Of a stretch of 64,000 bases of DNA, positions 49,485-63,557 are shown one piece after another. Both the position numbers and the translations under genes were made by a program. The number at the start of each line of letters is the position of its first letter. Position 1 is the stretch's first letter. The notes beneath the pieces were generated by a model. The model was given only the letters and a program-made list of their open reading frames with translations, did no database searches and was not told where the DNA came from. Source of the stretch: Pristionchus mayeri (Eukaryota; Nematoda; Chromadorea; Rhabditida; Neodiplogasteridae); NCBI GenBank assembly GCA_036245805.1, contig BTRK01000004.1, forward strand, positions 21,824,001 through 21,888,000, read 5' to 3'.

Positions 49485-49758
49485 GCCTCTCTTATCTCTT
49501 ATCTATTAATCTAGTTTAATACGAGTCAGTTGTGTCCACGTACTCACTTTCATCTCAGATGTTGTGTAAATATTTATGGAAGTTGTTATTTTTTTCTCAT
49601 AATGTTTCGTTTCACCGGTTTGTATGGCGTTTCTGTAAATTCTTATAGTTTCACAGATTCCTCGATGCCTCATCATAAAATTTCAAAATCATCATCAGTC
49701 TCAAGTTTCAATGATGAGTTGCGTTTCTCAAATGAATACTTGACAGTTGCAAAATCTT
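49485..49758. other. cpsf-1 3' flank
   Basis: AT-rich sequence with no supported exon. CATAAA near 49675 is the best variant poly(A) signal for cpsf-1. AAAA at 49751-49754 reads TTTT on the minus strand and serves the adjacent tRNA gene as terminator. Confidence 0.5.
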
Positions 49759-49831
49759 AGCCTCGTAGGGGGCTCGAACCCCTGACATTCAGATTAAAGG
49801 TCTGACGCTCTACCAACTGAGCTAACGAGGA
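49759..49831 (-). tRNA. tRNA-Lys (UUU), atypical anticodon loop
   Basis: A 73-base minus-strand cloverleaf. The D-arm (GCTCAGTTGGTAGAGC), anticodon stem TCAGA/TCTGA and T-arm (AGGGGTTCGAGCCCCCT) are intact, so the A and B boxes for RNA polymerase III are good. TTTT follows 5-8 bases after the 3' end. The seven-base loop reads CCTTTAA, giving anticodon UUU with C at position 33, where elongator tRNAs almost always have U. The first base pair (1-72) is T-C, a mismatch. No intron. It lies between two protein genes on the other strand. Either a working lysine tRNA with rare features or a recent tRNA pseudogene. Confidence 0.8.
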
Positions 49832-50637
49832 TACATCTTGCAAAATGCACAATACATTTTAGTCTCTAAATTTTTCCTCTGTAGAACACTCGTATGCGCA
49901 TTAATGCATTTGAGCGTGTGTTAGTCAGAGCTTCCGAAGAAATGATGTGCATGCGCTACTCCATGGCAACTGATCCTCTCTTTCTCGCGCTTCCTTATTC
50001 CCTTGCGATCAAGATTGATGCTCTGGTTGCACGATGCGATTATGCGTTGCGGCAGTAATGCCAGTGGGTATTTCATCGTTCCGTTTCCTTTGAGAAAGGG
50101 CGACTCTTTCCTTGTTTCCATCATTTACATCTCTTACTGGTCATGCTTTTCGTTATTTCACAAAAATAAATCTTTTCTATCTGAATCATTTACTTCCGTA
50201 ATGTAGAGAGGAAGATGTGTAGCAGTGAGGAAGCAGCCTCATTTTATCCTTTGTATGTATGTGCATGTAGCTGGCAGTAGATATTTGAGTGGAAAGAGGC
50301 GTGTTAAGTAGAGAGCTAGATTAGATAGATCTGTACAAACATGCCTATGTAGTTTTCGTCTAGGTCACACTTCGCTGGATGAATAGTCATTATTCATCTC
50401 GATATTAGCTATCCAATAGATGAATGTGTCTTCCCTGCCAACCTACCTTTCCGTATGCGTGCACAAACAAGTGTATTTCCCCCCTTTTCTTCTCTCTACC
50501 TCTGTTTCTTTCTTGCCCTTCCAGAAACATTTCATAGTTTGAGTATCTCCATTGCATTGAACCCCATCTGCATGTAGATCCCAGTTTTTTTTTATGTATA
50601 ACCTCTTCTCTTTGAGTGAGTCTCCTTTCTATCCCGA
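49832..50637. other. Intergenic region upstream of RGG-protein gene
   Basis: About 800 bp without a supported exon. The segment 50470-50600 is pyrimidine-rich, and the leader just before the start codon at 50638 is CTTTCTATCCCG. The promoter of the downstream gene should lie here. Confidence 0.5.
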
Positions 50638-53600
50638 TGTTTCCTCACAAAGGGGAAGGTTTCATCTGGGAGCATGTTAGTACCGTGTCAGCGGAAGATC
50701 TCGCCATTGCGACTATCTTCGTGCCAGAGTCGAAGAGACTCTTCGAAGTCTCCTTCTCCACCAAGGAATCCGGCAGGTGAGATGGCTGTCGGCATGGGGG
50801 AGAGAAGTCGCATTAAAATGTGCAGTCTATTATCAACTATGTAATTGAAGGGCTAATCTCTATCCGACGACGTGGATTGAGTGGACGAGTGTGGGAAAGA
50901 GAGATCTCTCTAAACCGTATGCCCTGGAAGGAGTGAGTATCATGGACGACAAGAAGGACAGATGCATCCGACCCGAGTACACCAATCAGACGGTCAGTGC
51001 AGTGGGAGAAGGGGATGCGGTGTCGTGTCACCAGAATCACTCGATTCCTCCATTAGTTGAACTAGCGACAATTTCAGACCTTCAAGAGCATGCTTCTCTT
51101 CCCCGACCGTGAAGATCTCGTGCGGTTCGTAGGAAAGGTATGTAACTGAATTTGAGACTAAATGGGAAGAGGAATGAGTGTGACATAGTAATGATTGCAG
51201 CACAATGCGTGGTCTCCCCACGTCGGAATTGTGGTGTGCGAGGAGCCGGAAGTGACACGAGGAACTTACTGCTTCGGATACATCGAACGGTGAGGGAAGG
51301 AGAAGGTAATTCAGCGAGAGAGATTGTTGCAGGATGGCCAGGTCAACGGGATCTGAATTCTGCGTGAATTCAGATACTCTCAAGTACCCCGATGGATACT
51401 TCTCCGATCGTGATAGAATCATTTTCGAGGGATTGGCCAAAGAGGTAAGAAGTCATTATGGTGAGGTTGGGAGGAACTCTTTACTTAAAATTTGAATTAA
51501 TCGAGTCTTTCTTATTATGCAAATAACATTTCAGTTGTCGGTTGTATACAAATAACATTTCAGTTGCCCCTCTCAGTTGTAATTGTAGATCGAGATGGCA
51601 GCCGAGGAGGCAGCAGTACTCGCCAGCAAGGGACGAACTCCTGGAGACGACTGCCAGATCATCCCCGCACGGAGAAAAGAAGGTAGGGAGGGGGAGGGGG
51701 ACCGATTAGCTTGCCTCTTCTGCAGTCGACGACGACTTCGGAGGGTACGAGAAGTACGGGCAGAATCGTATGTTCACTTACTTCACTTTTTAGATCCTTG
51801 AATGGATGCACTCATCGATTGGGAAATTAGTTTGCCTCATCTTTCATTTCTTCATCGTTTAGCACGAGCCGTCAAAACGAATCTCAAGGGACCAGGATGG
51901 ACGAAATTCAAGTCGAAGGAGCATATTAAAGATATACAAAATCGAGCTGAGTTCATTAAGGTATGCAGGCTTCATTATGTTTGCTTACATTTCCAAATGC
52001 AGTGAATAGTCTTTCCTATATGAATATTCGAACAAATAGTTAATTAGTATGCTCAATTTCTGCGATACATCTCTCTTGAAGCCAATTAATGCAAACAAAT
52101 GATTTCCAGAACAATCGATTCAATGATATCATCGTTTATAAAGTCAGCTCGAACGGACGGGGTGAGTTGAATCTGAAGTGAGGACGATGGGTTGAATGAA
52201 GTGTGCAGGATTCGTTGGATTCACGCCGTTAATTGGAAGTGTGGACATCATCGCCACTCAACACAAGAACAGTGACAGGAAGGTGAAGGTCGGAGACACA
52301 GTGAGCACCCGAATCGAGTATGTGAAGGGAAGAGGGGAAGAACTCAGTTAGAGCTACCAGCCGACCACCAAATAGAACCCCACTATTAATCTTCCCGGAT
52401 AGACGATGCCGGAATAGGATTTCGTTTTCCGCTGGTAACTTTAAGGGAAGAAAGATGGGAAGGGGAGTGTTGAGGAGGAGAATCCCTCTACAGGTACAAC
52501 AAACGATCGTTGGAGTTCGTGGTGGAAAGCATCGCCGATATCGGGGTCAGCCATCTGGCTGACTTCGAATTGAGAAATACGGCGATTGGATGTCATCTCA
52601 TTGTAAGGTCTTCATTCAATATCAACGTATCGATAAGAGTTACAGTTGAAATGCAAGGATCTTGACTTGCGGGAATGGAAAGCACTCAAAGTGAAAGGAG
52701 ATAGATGGAATGGGAAGAAGTGGGGAGTAGTGGAGCATCCCGTTCTCCAGAGGGTACTCGTCCCCGAAGACATTGCCATGCACAGGGAATGGGCAGGGAA
52801 GAAGTAAGTAGAGAAAGGGAGGAATGAAGGAGAAGGAATGTTAAGAGTCACCTGTGATATTCTTCACTACGAAGAAATGGAGAATCAGACACCAGAGAGG
52901 ATTCGACTTATACTCGAGAGAGTTGATCATCTATTCGATGTGAGTGAGGAAAGGAAGGAGATGATTATGAATGATGCACTTGAGGACGGATCAATCGATC
53001 CAATCAAAGTCGATTTCCCGAGTGGAAGACCCGGTGAGTAAGAAGGGAAAGAGGAGATGATGATAGTCCATCCATTGCAGATCACCTCGATAGTGATGTA
53101 GAAGAGGATGATGATGAAGAGGAAGAGGATGAAGGGAGAGGACAGTCGTATGGAGAGGAGGGAGAAGAAGAAGGAAGAAGGAACGAGAGAGGACCTGCTG
53201 GGGATGCATTCACTAGACAGCCATTGAGGAGTGCATTCGCAAACAGTGAGGAATACAGTGAGTACCAGATGGGAGAGAGGCTGCTACTTTATATGTATTG
53301 TATTTTAACCGTTGTGCTGGAAGCTGACTAATAATCGAGTAATTAACAGGTAGTGGCGGTGGCTTTTTATCGAATACTTGGCCTGACCAGAGAGGTGATG
53401 ATGGAAGAAGATATGATACGAATGAAAGAGGAGGAAGAGGCCACGAAGATAGAGGAAGAGACACTGGAAGAGGGGGAGGAAGAGGAAGAGGGGCAGGAGG
53501 AGGAAGAGGAGGAGGAGGATGGGGCAATCAGAGGTCACTGTTCATTATCAGAGGAAGTCTGAGAGAACCGAGATACCTCCGTACAATGAAAAAATAAAAA

Positions 53601-56600
53601 TTTGTCCCCCAGGGTACTTTTTCACGTAGATCACGAAAATCGACCTTAGGAAGCCGTGTCGTTGACCTCTGATTCCCTGAAGCGCGCCTCAACGACGAGG
53701 TCGGTTTTTGTAAATCGTGAACGGCTCATCCAAACCCCGCACATATATAGTATTTCTGAAAGATCTCGACAAGATAAGCATTTTTCCTGTTGGAAGTGAA
53801 GGTCTAGTTCATCTGTGAAAAAAGCCGTTTGAAATCTAAAATTTGTCTAAAAATTTTACTCCACATTACCACAGGTCTTCTGAGAGATCGCAGGTGCCCT
53901 TTGACAAACTGTTCAAATTGCTTCAATCGGAACCCCAGTTTGGTGGTTGATGTACCTGAGGCCTAGTAACATTCAGTAAAGTTTTTGGAGCCGTGAATTG
54001 AAAATTGCCTAAAAGCCGGCTCTCACCATTTTGAAACTTCGAAAATTCATATCTCCCTTCAAGGTTGAGTAAATGAGTCGTTAAAAAAACTAAAATGATC
54101 CACTCGTCGAGTAGATTAACTTTGTTGTTAAAGAGAAATTGAAAGGAACACAAGTTAATGGCGAAAATTCAAAAAGTTTGGATTTTGTGATGAGAAAAAT
54201 CAAGAAAAATGCAGAAAAAATGTCATTACTACCTAAGATATTATTTAAGATTCGCATTCTACGAACTTTTTCACCCCGGGGAAAATTATATCCAAAAAAT
54301 CGCGATCGTAATATCGCGCTTTTTTTCGCCGAGAACATGTCCGATCTCGTGTTTTTACTCAAGATTGAAATTTCACTTTCTAATTTTTGTGTCGAAATCA
54401 CTCAGATATATCTTTTCTTTCAATTGTCGATTACCAACCTTTATATGCCAATACCCGTCGAAAAAAACGGAGATTTCAATATTTTCAAAAATCATGTTTT
54501 TCACCAAATTTCTCAAATTTTATGTAGCAAAACACGATTTTTGAAAATATTGAAATCTCCGGTTTTTTCGACGGGAATTGGTATATAAAGGTTGGTAAGC
54601 ATCGACAATTGAAAGAAAAGATATATCTGAGTGATTTCGAAACAAAAATTAGAAAGTGAAATTTTCAATCTTGAGTAAAAACGCGAGATCGGACATGTTC
54701 TCGGCGAAAAAAAGCGCGATATTACGATCGCGATTTTTTTGGAAGTAATTTTTCCCGTGGTGAAAAAGGTCGTAGAATGCGAATCTTAAATAATCTCTTA
54801 GGTAGTAATGATATTTTTTTTCAGGAACTAAATTTTCTCGATTTTTCTCATCACAAAATCCAAACTTTTTGAATTTTCGCCATTAACTTGTGTTCCTTTC
54901 AATTTCTCTTTAACAACAAAGTTATTCTACTCGACGAGTGGATCATTTTAGTTTTTTTAAAGACTCATTTACTCAACCTTGAAGGGAGATATGCATTTTC
55001 GAAGTTTCAAAATGGTGAGAGCCGGCTTTTAGGAAATTTTCAATTCACGTTTCCAAAAACTTTACTGAATGTTACAAGGCCTCAGGTACATCAACCACCT
55101 AACTGGGGTTCCGATTGAAGCAATTTGAACAGTTTGTTAAAGGGGGGCTCAATTTCATGCAATCTCTCAGAAGACCTGTGTTACAATCTAATTTTACTTT
55201 CATTCGATTCCACATGCATTTTTACCCCTAGGGCCAAATTTATAGGGAAATCGAAAGGGGTATAGTTGGATTTTTTTCAAAAGAAAATGCCGAGGTCGAG
55301 ACTTGGCCAAAAATAAAAAAATCTCAGAATAAGTTTAGTTAAAGATTTTCTGGCGTATGCCGATTCGTAGAAAACGGATTTGCACTTATTTTCCCACCAA
55401 AACGAGAAAGGAAGTGTGTGAGCAGAAAAACTCGTGATTTTTAGCCCAAAAAGTCTCGACCTCGGCATTTTCTTTTGAAAAAAATCCAACTATACCCCTT
55501 TCGATTTCCCAATAAATTTGGCCCTAGGGGTAAAAATGCATGTGGAATCGAATGAAAGTAAAATTAGATTGTAATGTGGAGTAAAATTTTTCAGGGCGAC
55601 AATTTTTAGACAAATTTTAGATTTCAAACGGCCACAACTTTTTTCACAGATGAGCTAGCCCCACACTTCCAACAGCAACAATGCTTATCTCGTCGAGATC
55701 TTTCAGAAATACTATATATGTGCGGGGTTTGGATGAGCCGTTCACGATTTACAAAAACCGACCTCGCCGTTGAGGCGCGCTTCAGGGAATCAGAGGTCAA
55801 CGACACGGCTTCCTAAGGTCGATTTTCGTGATCTACGAGAAAAAGAACCCTTGGGGGCAAGTTTTTATTTTTTCGTTGTACGGACCCTCTAGGGAGTACC
55901 TCGATTCTCTCAGAATTCTGTTATATTTATCATTCCGTCGTACCTCTACTAATGTTATTGATTGCAGACATTCTTCGAATGGATCTTCTCCTGATCCGTG
56001 GCAAGGTGAAGGGTACGCCATTCATTTATTAAATCATTTTTTACCTTGGTTTGCAAATGTTGACATCGATGAATGGATTCCATTCCAGACATGGCTTCGG
56101 ATCGGCAACAGTGCAGAAGCCTTCGGTATGGAGATAAGGATGGCTTATTACTTCTCATATTCAGATTAATGATTGTAGATGTCCGGTGAAGGATTCGTCG
56201 TGGTCTATTCGAGGAGGGATTCGTATATCTACATGAGAAACCACCAAATAGTCAAGTACGAGGGCGATATCGAGTGAGAGACACTTACACATTCATCATA
56301 TTCTGATAGATACGTAGTAGGGAAATGTGAAAGCAGAAAGGTTTCATTACACTTATATTTCCCACTTTATATATTGCCTGCACTTAACATCGATGATTTG
56401 AGGAATATTGGGATGAGTCTGGGAGATTCGGCTAAGTTCGGCATGGAACCCTCTCGAAACTCGAACATTCCCTTCACAGTGAGATAGCTGAATCAAGCTA
56501 AATCGTTCTATAAATGACTTCTTCAGGTTGTTCATGGACATATCCACAAAATCCCCGATCTATTTCCTGATTTCTTCAAACCACGGAAGATGATCTACAA

Positions 56601-57788
56601 TAATGAACTCTACGTGAGTCGTTCTCCCTTCCACTCTCCTCCCTCCCATCCTTTTCTTTCCCTCTGTGCAGATCCGAGTGCAAGGGGTGCTCACTCCTCA
56701 ACGAACGACGTTCGAATGCCATCACATCTCCGATGTTAAGCTAGATGCTCAGAGACAAGTGGGTTGTCCTTGGAAGAAAGTATCGTATTCTCACTATTTG
56801 TAGGATCTCAAATTGTTCAGTCGTGAGTTTGTGAAGAGAACTCGTCTCATCGTTGATCACCCATATGACATCTACGTCAAATTGTGCTCTGAGACTTGGT
56901 CATGGCAATTCGAATGCATAGATGTGAGTATTGCCAGTGTTGTCCAACCGATGATGACAGAATCAATGATGTGACTGTTCTATTGATGGATGGCATTGCA
57001 GGAAGAAGCGGATTCATTCCAATTGGAGGACGAGGATGAAATCGATCGAGTGAAGAGGATGAATCTTGCAGCAGAGAAACGTCCATCGAGTCGAAGTTCG
57101 AGAAGCGGAGACGAATCGAGTTGGGAAAACGTCCAGTCGGTTCGTTACCAGACCATTTGATGGGATTGGATGAGATTCCTTCTTGAGGTGCGAAGTGGAT
57201 CATCCAAGGGAGTAGGATATTCATCGAGGGGAAGCGATCTGACGAGTGGAAACAGAGACAGAGACGACAGACCGGTAAGTTTACCCTCCTCCCCTCCCCT
57301 CCCCTCCCTCTCCTATCCTCTCGATGATTCATCCTGCAGAAGTTCTCTAGACCCTCGAAGGCACCTTCCGTCGTCTCTTCAATGGTATGTTTTTTTAAAA
57401 ATAATTAGGTCATCTAATGTTTATTCTGTTGTCTCATTCAGGCATCAACTCAGTTCACGGCAACTACGATGACGAGTGAGAAAGTGAGAAATCCCCCCTT
57501 TCCTCTATTTTCTTTCATTCAATTTTTTCAGGAACTGAAGGAAACGCGCAGAAAACTGGAAATTGCGAATCGAATGCTGAAGAGTGTGTGGGATTACAAG
57601 GTGCAGAAATTACTTCTATTGATGTCACAATTTGAATTTCAGCACGTGCAAAAGACAGTGAAGATGGATAACTTCTTCCTCTACGAATCGGTTGATGACT
57701 ACGTGAATACTCTGGCTGAGGTAAGAGAAGAAGGGGGGGGGGAGATCATCCCTTCCATTTACAGGATGAATCGGAGAGGAATCAGTGA
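50638..57788 (+). CDS. Unrecognised RGG-rich, possibly RNA-binding protein with repeated domain
   Basis: I do not recognise this family. Plus-strand exons with consistent phases run from MFPHKGEGFIWEHV at 50638 to a stop at 57786-57788. The N-terminal half has several compact beta-rich segments of about 25-60 residues (LLFPDREDLVRFVGK, NAWSPHVGIVVCEEPEV, GFVGFTPLIGSVDIIA, VTCDILHYEEMENQT) that might be OB- or S1-like. Then come an acidic stretch and a Gly/Arg-rich block of RGG type at about 53400-53534. After a 2.4-kb intron (about 53535-55966) a second unit begins MSGEGFVVVYSRRD, echoing the GEGF of the first, with VVHGHIHKIPDLFPDFFK and IRVQGVLTPQRTTFECHH. A Ser/Arg-rich linker and a helical, probably coiled-coil tail (ELKETRRKLEIANRML) follow. 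The RGG block suggests RNA binding or granule association; this is inference. The exons around 55967-56180 are the least certain. ATTAAA near 57815 may be the poly(A) signal. Confidence 0.65.
53578..55884. mobile_element. Foldback element, arms about 0.95 kb, inside an intron
   Basis: The whole 2.3-kb block is a near-perfect palindrome. The left end reads TCCGTACAATGAAAAAATAA and the right end gives, as reverse complement, TCCGTACAACGAAAAAATAA. Homology continues inward to a centre near 54500-54540 with a loop of only about 40 bases. The arms differ by scattered single bases, so they have aged little. The right arm carries a 394-bp insertion (55181-55574) absent from the left. No transposase is encoded: open frames inside are mirror images of each other. 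I could not define a target-site duplication because the outermost bases are themselves palindromic. It sits in an intron of the RGG-protein gene, whose reading frame is unaffected. Confidence 0.92.
55181..55574. mobile_element. Second foldback element nested in the first
   Basis: It is bounded by TTACAATCTAATTTTACTTT on the left and its exact reverse complement on the right, with arms of at least 120 bases around a loop of about 150. Comparison with the intact left arm of the host element shows the empty site: GACCTGTG is followed by GTAATGTGGAGT there, and here by the insertion and then TGTGGAGT. This is a clean before-and-after pair that fixes the insertion point within a few bases (TAA/TTA target). 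Non-autonomous, no coding capacity. Confidence 0.88.
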
Positions 57789-58463
57789 TCGAGGGGGGTT
57801 GTGCATTGCTGCACATTAAATGCAAGTTGTTATATCTAGCACGAATACCTTGCGATTGTCTATACTCAACAAATCAATCAAATTAGATTATCTCACACTG
57901 AGTACTTATTGTGGACTTTTAAAAATTGTATTTATGACATTTGAGTTTTCTTTATAATAGTTTTTTCAAGTGATTAGCTGTTGCCGCTTTTGTCGAAATT
58001 ACTGACAAATCGCATTTGCGTAGCGCAACTAGCTTATTCCAAAAGTATTTTAAAAATTGTAACTATTAAGGCATTGCATTGTTCTTCATGTCCTATTCAC
58101 GGCTAGTTCCATAAACGATTATATCCATACATATCTTACAATGCACATAGGATACGAAATATATCAATTGCACCTGTTCCCATAAATGTATCCACAACTA
58201 CAAGGGGTACAATTTGAAATCCTCAAAAAGGGACATTATTAATGCATGAATGACATATACTTATCGCCGTTTTAGGCAGTTTAGAGATGCATAGTCTCGA
58301 AGGTTTCACTTACACAATTTCGCTATGAAGGTGAGATGTTGATCCTGTTTCCCCATTCCCTGTATGTACCCCTGTATCCCTGTACTGCACATGAGGAGAG
58401 AAACGGAGCCTATTTTATCGAGTAGTGAAGACCGTATCTCTTCCCGTGGTGGGGCTCTTTACT
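57789..58463. other. Spacer between convergent genes
   Basis: About 670 bp, AT-rich, between the RGG-protein gene and the minus-strand kinase. No exon or RNA gene is recognised. ATTAAA near 57815 fits the plus-strand transcript. Confidence 0.5.
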
Positions 58464-60500
<2,037 letters not shown>

Positions 60501-62224
60501 CTGGGATACGGTAGCTTGAGGGGATATGGTAAGGAATCGATTGGAGGAATACCTGGTCAGGTCAGAGAGGAGACCACTCTCGAGGGAGAAGAGAGGAAGG
60601 AATCAGTTGGGAGTGAAAAATGAAGGAGAGATCCGCCTTTTATATGAAGTTGAGAATGCAAATGAGGGTTGTCAATGGAAATTTGTTGCCGAATGTTCTT
60701 TGCCTCTTCTGATGATTCTTCGTCTCCTTCTTGTGCAATTCGTTGTCTAATGTGAGAAGAAGAGGGAAAATAACCTTCTATTCTTCTTCATTTTCGCGTC
60801 ATGCACCTTTTTTCGATTGATTTTTCTCCTTCAAAGGGGTGTTTGAGGGAATATCTCAATGAACCGCCCGCAACATCGCTTTCTGTTCGCACGTTCTAAA
60901 GATTATGTGCACTTCCGGCCCGATTTAAGAATAGCCAATTGTTTGTACCTTAGTTCGTACGAAAATAGGCAGACAGGAATTTTGGGCCTAATATTGAGAC
61001 TGGAATTCTCGGAAAAGCCACTTTCAAGTTCTTGACGAAAATGAATAAAATGACATAAAGGAGTCCATTGGTGCAATGAAGACAATTAGATAATTGATGT
61101 TGTGTGAACTTTAGAAAAAGAAGCATACTCATCCCGTTGTCATCTCGAATGCAGATATTTCATTCCTCTTTCCCTTTAAAGGAAATTTCTGATGAGGACA
61201 AACAATTGATGCAACCTGAAGTAACTGCAGTAACCTTGTCTACCCTTCACTTCATTTCGAAGGCTGCTCCGAACAAACATGGAGCAGTCCTCGAGATGAA
61301 GTGAAGATATTATAAATATATATTCGAACAAAATCACTCCTTGACGGTGAATGTCAATGTACTCTTTCCTCAGAACGTACTATTCACCCTTCAAAATGTT
61401 GACCATTGTGGTCGACCTCAAAACAACTTCCTTGCGAATGAGATATATGTATAAACTACAACGGTATGAAGTTTGCGTAAGGTGCAATTTAGTAAAACTT
61501 TGACCTACTCCTGATGTCTCTCTTCCGAAATCTGTTTGTTCAAGGTGCCCTTCGAGACACAATGACAGCGAACATTGGAGAATACTGGGCAAGAGATGGG
61601 ACGAGGGAGTATTCTGCAGAGTAAGGAGTGATCAGTGATAGGGAACATCCCCTTCATCAGCAGAATGCATGAGTCTGGTCTCTGATGGATGCTCCTTCCC
61701 TTCCACTCACAGTTCCACTCTCTAGTGGGGAGGAGTGAGTGACCCGCTCCTTTTCACGAGAATCGAACGAGAGGAATCATGCCACTCTCTCTCTCTCTCT
61801 CTTATCTCCTTCTCTCCTCTTCTAAATACCCCCATTCGAGGTGATTTCTGTCATCCACTCGCAACTCTTCGCTTCTTTCTCATTCATAATCCAACTTCTC
61901 TTCATCTTCCGATCTCCTCACTCAGTTTTGTTCACCACCCAAACATTGGCGAGAAACGTCGACCTCTTCCTCTTCTCCTCTCTCTCACTCATTCTTCTCA
62001 TTCTTGACCCTACCCCATATCTTCTGAACGAGAGATTCTTCCCCATATCAGTATTCTTCTTCAGTCTTAATCAAACTCCTCAATTTCTCTCGTACCGAGT
62101 AGACGATAATTGTCCGTTTTGAACTCTATTAGCCATAGGAACGACCTTCAAAGCCCTTCTCTCTCTTTATCCTCCTCTTTCCTCTGCCAATCGGATTCAT
62201 TCTCTTCTCCTCTTCAGCTTGCCA
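60501..62224. other. Divergent intergenic region, one possible exon
   Basis: It separates the minus-strand kinase from the plus-strand elongase and should hold both promoters. A plus-strand stretch at about 61181-61304, after a good acceptor (CCCTTTAAAG), reads EISDEDKQLMQPEVTAV and ends AVLEMK with a stop. It looks protein-like but I could not find a partner exon. 61790-62220 is strongly pyrimidine-rich. Nothing else is recognised. Confidence 0.4.
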
Positions 62225-63544
62225 TGATTCAAGTAGATTGGAATAGACTCACTACCTTCCATTTTAATTACAAGGAGCTATTCGGCATCGCTTTCGAATC
62301 TGCAAATGTAAGTGACTATCGATCGATTGACTACCGTAATCTGCACTTCTCCCTCTACCGTACTCCTTCAGGGATTCCCTGAACAGCGCGCGCGTGCCTT
62401 CATGGCCGATCACTGGTATTTCGTAGTTCAGGTGAGATTCACATCCAAAGCAATTCGAAAGAAAAAAATGTATTCATTCCAGTGCTCAATTGCATATTTC
62501 TTCCTTATTTTCGGTATCAAGTTCATCATGAGAAACAGGTGATTCCTTCATTGGGGAAAGAACTAACCCTTCTCCCTCCAGAGAACCTTTCGACCTGCAA
62601 CGGCCTCTCAATGCATGGAATTTCTTCCTTGCCGTTTTCTCGACAGCGGGAGCCATCTTCATGGCCCCCGACTTCTTCGGAACCTTGTGGAAGGGAGGAA
62701 TCAGAGGTAGGTCACTCTCATCCTCCCTCTCACACTTCTCCCTTAGGATCATACTGCGACCTGAATCAAATGATGGATGGAACTAATGGATTCTGGATGT
62801 GGCTATTCATGCTCAGTAAATTGGCTGAATTCGTGGATACCTTCTTCATCGTGAGTCCTCCTTCCTGTTCCCTCCCTCTTCCCTTCCTCTTCCCTCCCTC
62901 TTCCCTCTCATCCTTCTCCCTTCAGGTTCTCCGCAAGAAGCCCCTTATGTTCCTCCATTGGTATCATCACATCCTCACTCTCCTCTACAGTTTCTACTCT
63001 TATCCCGTCTCTCCCGCCTACAACAGATGGGGAATCTACCTCAACTTCGTCGTCCACTCCTTCATGTACAGGTTCGTGACCTACCCGAGTCCTCTTCCCT
63101 CCATACTTATCCCCCCCTCTAATCAATTCTCTATCTAGCTACTACTTCCTCCGATCCATTCGTGTTCCTATTCCGGGTGCCGTTGCTAAGGGAATCACTA
63201 CGGGTCAGATCGTCCAGGTGACTAAGTGATCTACGAATCAATCGATGATTCTCTCATTCAGTTCGTTCTCTCCATCGTAGTTCTCGTCTTCTGTTTCGTC
63301 GAGTATTACCTCCTCAAGGTACCATTCTCTCTCCCACTGTATCTCCTATCATATTTCCTACCGTACCCTCTACCTTCTCCTTCAGAGTATGGGTGATTGC
63401 ACCTTCGACGTAAATTCCTTCTGGTTCGCTGTTGTGATGGACTCGACGTACCTCGCTCTCTTCGTCAATTTCTTCCTCCAATCGTACGTCTTCAAGGGAG
63501 GAAAGGACAAGTACAAGAAGATCGATGGAAAGAAGAAGCAGTAG
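62225..63544 (+). CDS. Very-long-chain fatty acid elongase (ELO family)
   Basis: ELO proteins catalyse the rate-limiting condensation of malonyl-CoA with a fatty acyl-CoA in the endoplasmic reticulum. Nine exons start MIQVDWNRLTTFHFNYKELF. The family motifs are KLAEFVDTFFIVLRKKP, the histidine box FLHWYHH (about 62955-62976), NFVVHSFMYSYY and a last helix followed by the lysine-rich tail YKKIDGKKKQ, which may act as an ER-retrieval signal. Hydrophobic segments number about six to seven. Size and motifs place it near C. elegans ELO-3/ELO-5/ELO-6 of polyunsaturated or branched-chain fatty-acid synthesis; the exact member is not resolved. The stop is at 63542-63544 and AATAAA follows at 63552-63557. 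Confidence 0.97.
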
Positions 63545-63551
63545 AGAGAAG

Positions 63552-63557
63552 AATAAA
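63552..63557 (+). terminator. Poly(A) signal of the elongase gene
   Basis: AATAAA 8 bases after the elongase stop codon, implying a very short 3' UTR if it is used. Confidence 0.6.

Noticed and set aside
54139..55118. Long open frames inside the foldback element
   Set aside because: They appear as mirror images on both arms, have extreme A/T composition and no splice sites or family features. They follow from the palindrome, not from coding.
61104..61304. Open frame ending AVLEMK upstream of the elongase
   Set aside because: The last 40 residues look protein-like, but no start, partner exon or poly(A) signal could be found, so I mention it only in the gap entry.
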